In this document: piece by piece, positions 63,949 to 64,000 of the stretch
Position numbering within the stretch: position 1 is the stretch's first letter
Layout: each line of letters opens with the position of its first letter
Source: UBA6059 sp964351595
GTDB taxonomy: Bacteria > Bacteroidota > Bacteroidia > Cytophagales > Cyclobacteriaceae
Reading direction: 5' to 3'
Length of the DNA: 64,000 bases
Assembly: GCA_964351595.1 (NCBI GenBank)
Contig: CAYGOT010000004.1
Location: forward strand, 67,555 to 131,554
Made by a program: the position numbers and the translations under genes
Notes under the pieces: generated by a model
The model's input: the letters and a program-made list of their open reading frames with translations, nothing else
What the model was told of the DNA's origin: nothing
The model's database searches: none

Positions 63949-64000
63949 GGGGCCGACCGGAATTGACAGTAAGTGTGAATGATGGGCTTGCATGCAGGGT
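63949..64000 (+). ncRNA. ssrA: tmRNA, 5' end only (runs off window)
   Basis: GGGGCCGACCGGAATTGACA begins as tmRNA 5' ends do (GGGGCxGA...GACAG), and GCTTGCATGCAGG follows at the usual position. A TTTG at 63938-63941, ending 7 bp upstream of 63949, fits a -7 element. Only 52 bases are in the window; the tag frame and 3' end are not visible. Confidence 0.75.

Noticed and set aside
1..64000. tRNA and rRNA genes
   Set aside because: No cloverleaf pattern with a T-loop GTTCGA-type core and matching arms was found, and no rRNA motifs.

Overview
The window looks like a piece of a draft genome from a free-living Bacteroidota bacterium, most likely Cytophagales and possibly marine. Supporting signs are many lipoprotein and outer-membrane barrel genes, a CHU_C / type IX secretion C-terminal domain, PadR plus prefix-domain MacB-type permease pairs, LytTR regulators, regulator-propeller sensors, LVIVD and PD40 propellers, few Shine-Dalgarno sites, and one TAnnTTTG-type promoter element. 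A 100-N assembly gap lies inside a repetitive gene at 14964-15063. I ran no searches; family names come from motifs I could read.

Layout. 1-4750: MNT/HEPN toxin-antitoxin pair, nitrilase divergent from a BCCT transporter, DinB-like protein, and an antitoxin with a truncated PIN toxin. 4724-5209: PadR gene with an inverted-repeat operator, followed by the stub of an internally deleted ABC permease. 5247-13499: envelope proteins, penicillin acylase-like lipoprotein, cyclase, LVIVD propeller, TlpA-like thioredoxin, and a DUF711 gene split by a UAG codon. 13795-19690: giant repeat surface protein, then an intact PadR/permease pair. 20045-25284: a membrane protein, DUF3137, thioesterase, a second eroded toxin-antitoxin locus, and two oxidoreductases. 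25472-29316: an HD-PycTM (Pycsar effector-type) protein coupled to a lipoprotein/surface-antigen barrel. 29358-46037: cytochrome c, DUF1080, zincin-like, VPS10-like, CPA1 antiporter, Usp, glutaminyl cyclase, AraC, M42 and S41 peptidases and similar genes. 46136-46583: a third toxin-antitoxin locus with a broken toxin. 46651-50215: Nramp-like carrier plus pxpABC for 5-oxoproline use. 50277-59359: a signalling cluster. 59474-64000: moaA, isochorismatase, a field of tandem palindromic repeats, MotA/TolQ/ExbB protein, a membrane LytTR regulator, and the 5' end of tmRNA.

The best candidate for an undescribed system is 50277-59359. A two-gene cassette (PD40/PKD secreted protein plus a 321-aa secreted partner) is present twice in tandem. 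The second copy is translationally coupled to a regulator-propeller membrane sensor that lacks a histidine kinase domain, and a LytTR response regulator follows. Both cassette promoters carry a pair of TTCAACGAC-type direct repeats with start points 21 bp apart, the geometry of LytTR binding sites, at nearly the same distance from a promoter -7 element.

Other points of note: the 10-mer CCTACCGGAA occurs about 13 times on both strands; three of four toxin-antitoxin loci have damaged or short toxin genes; and the Nramp protein lacks the canonical metal-binding residues.
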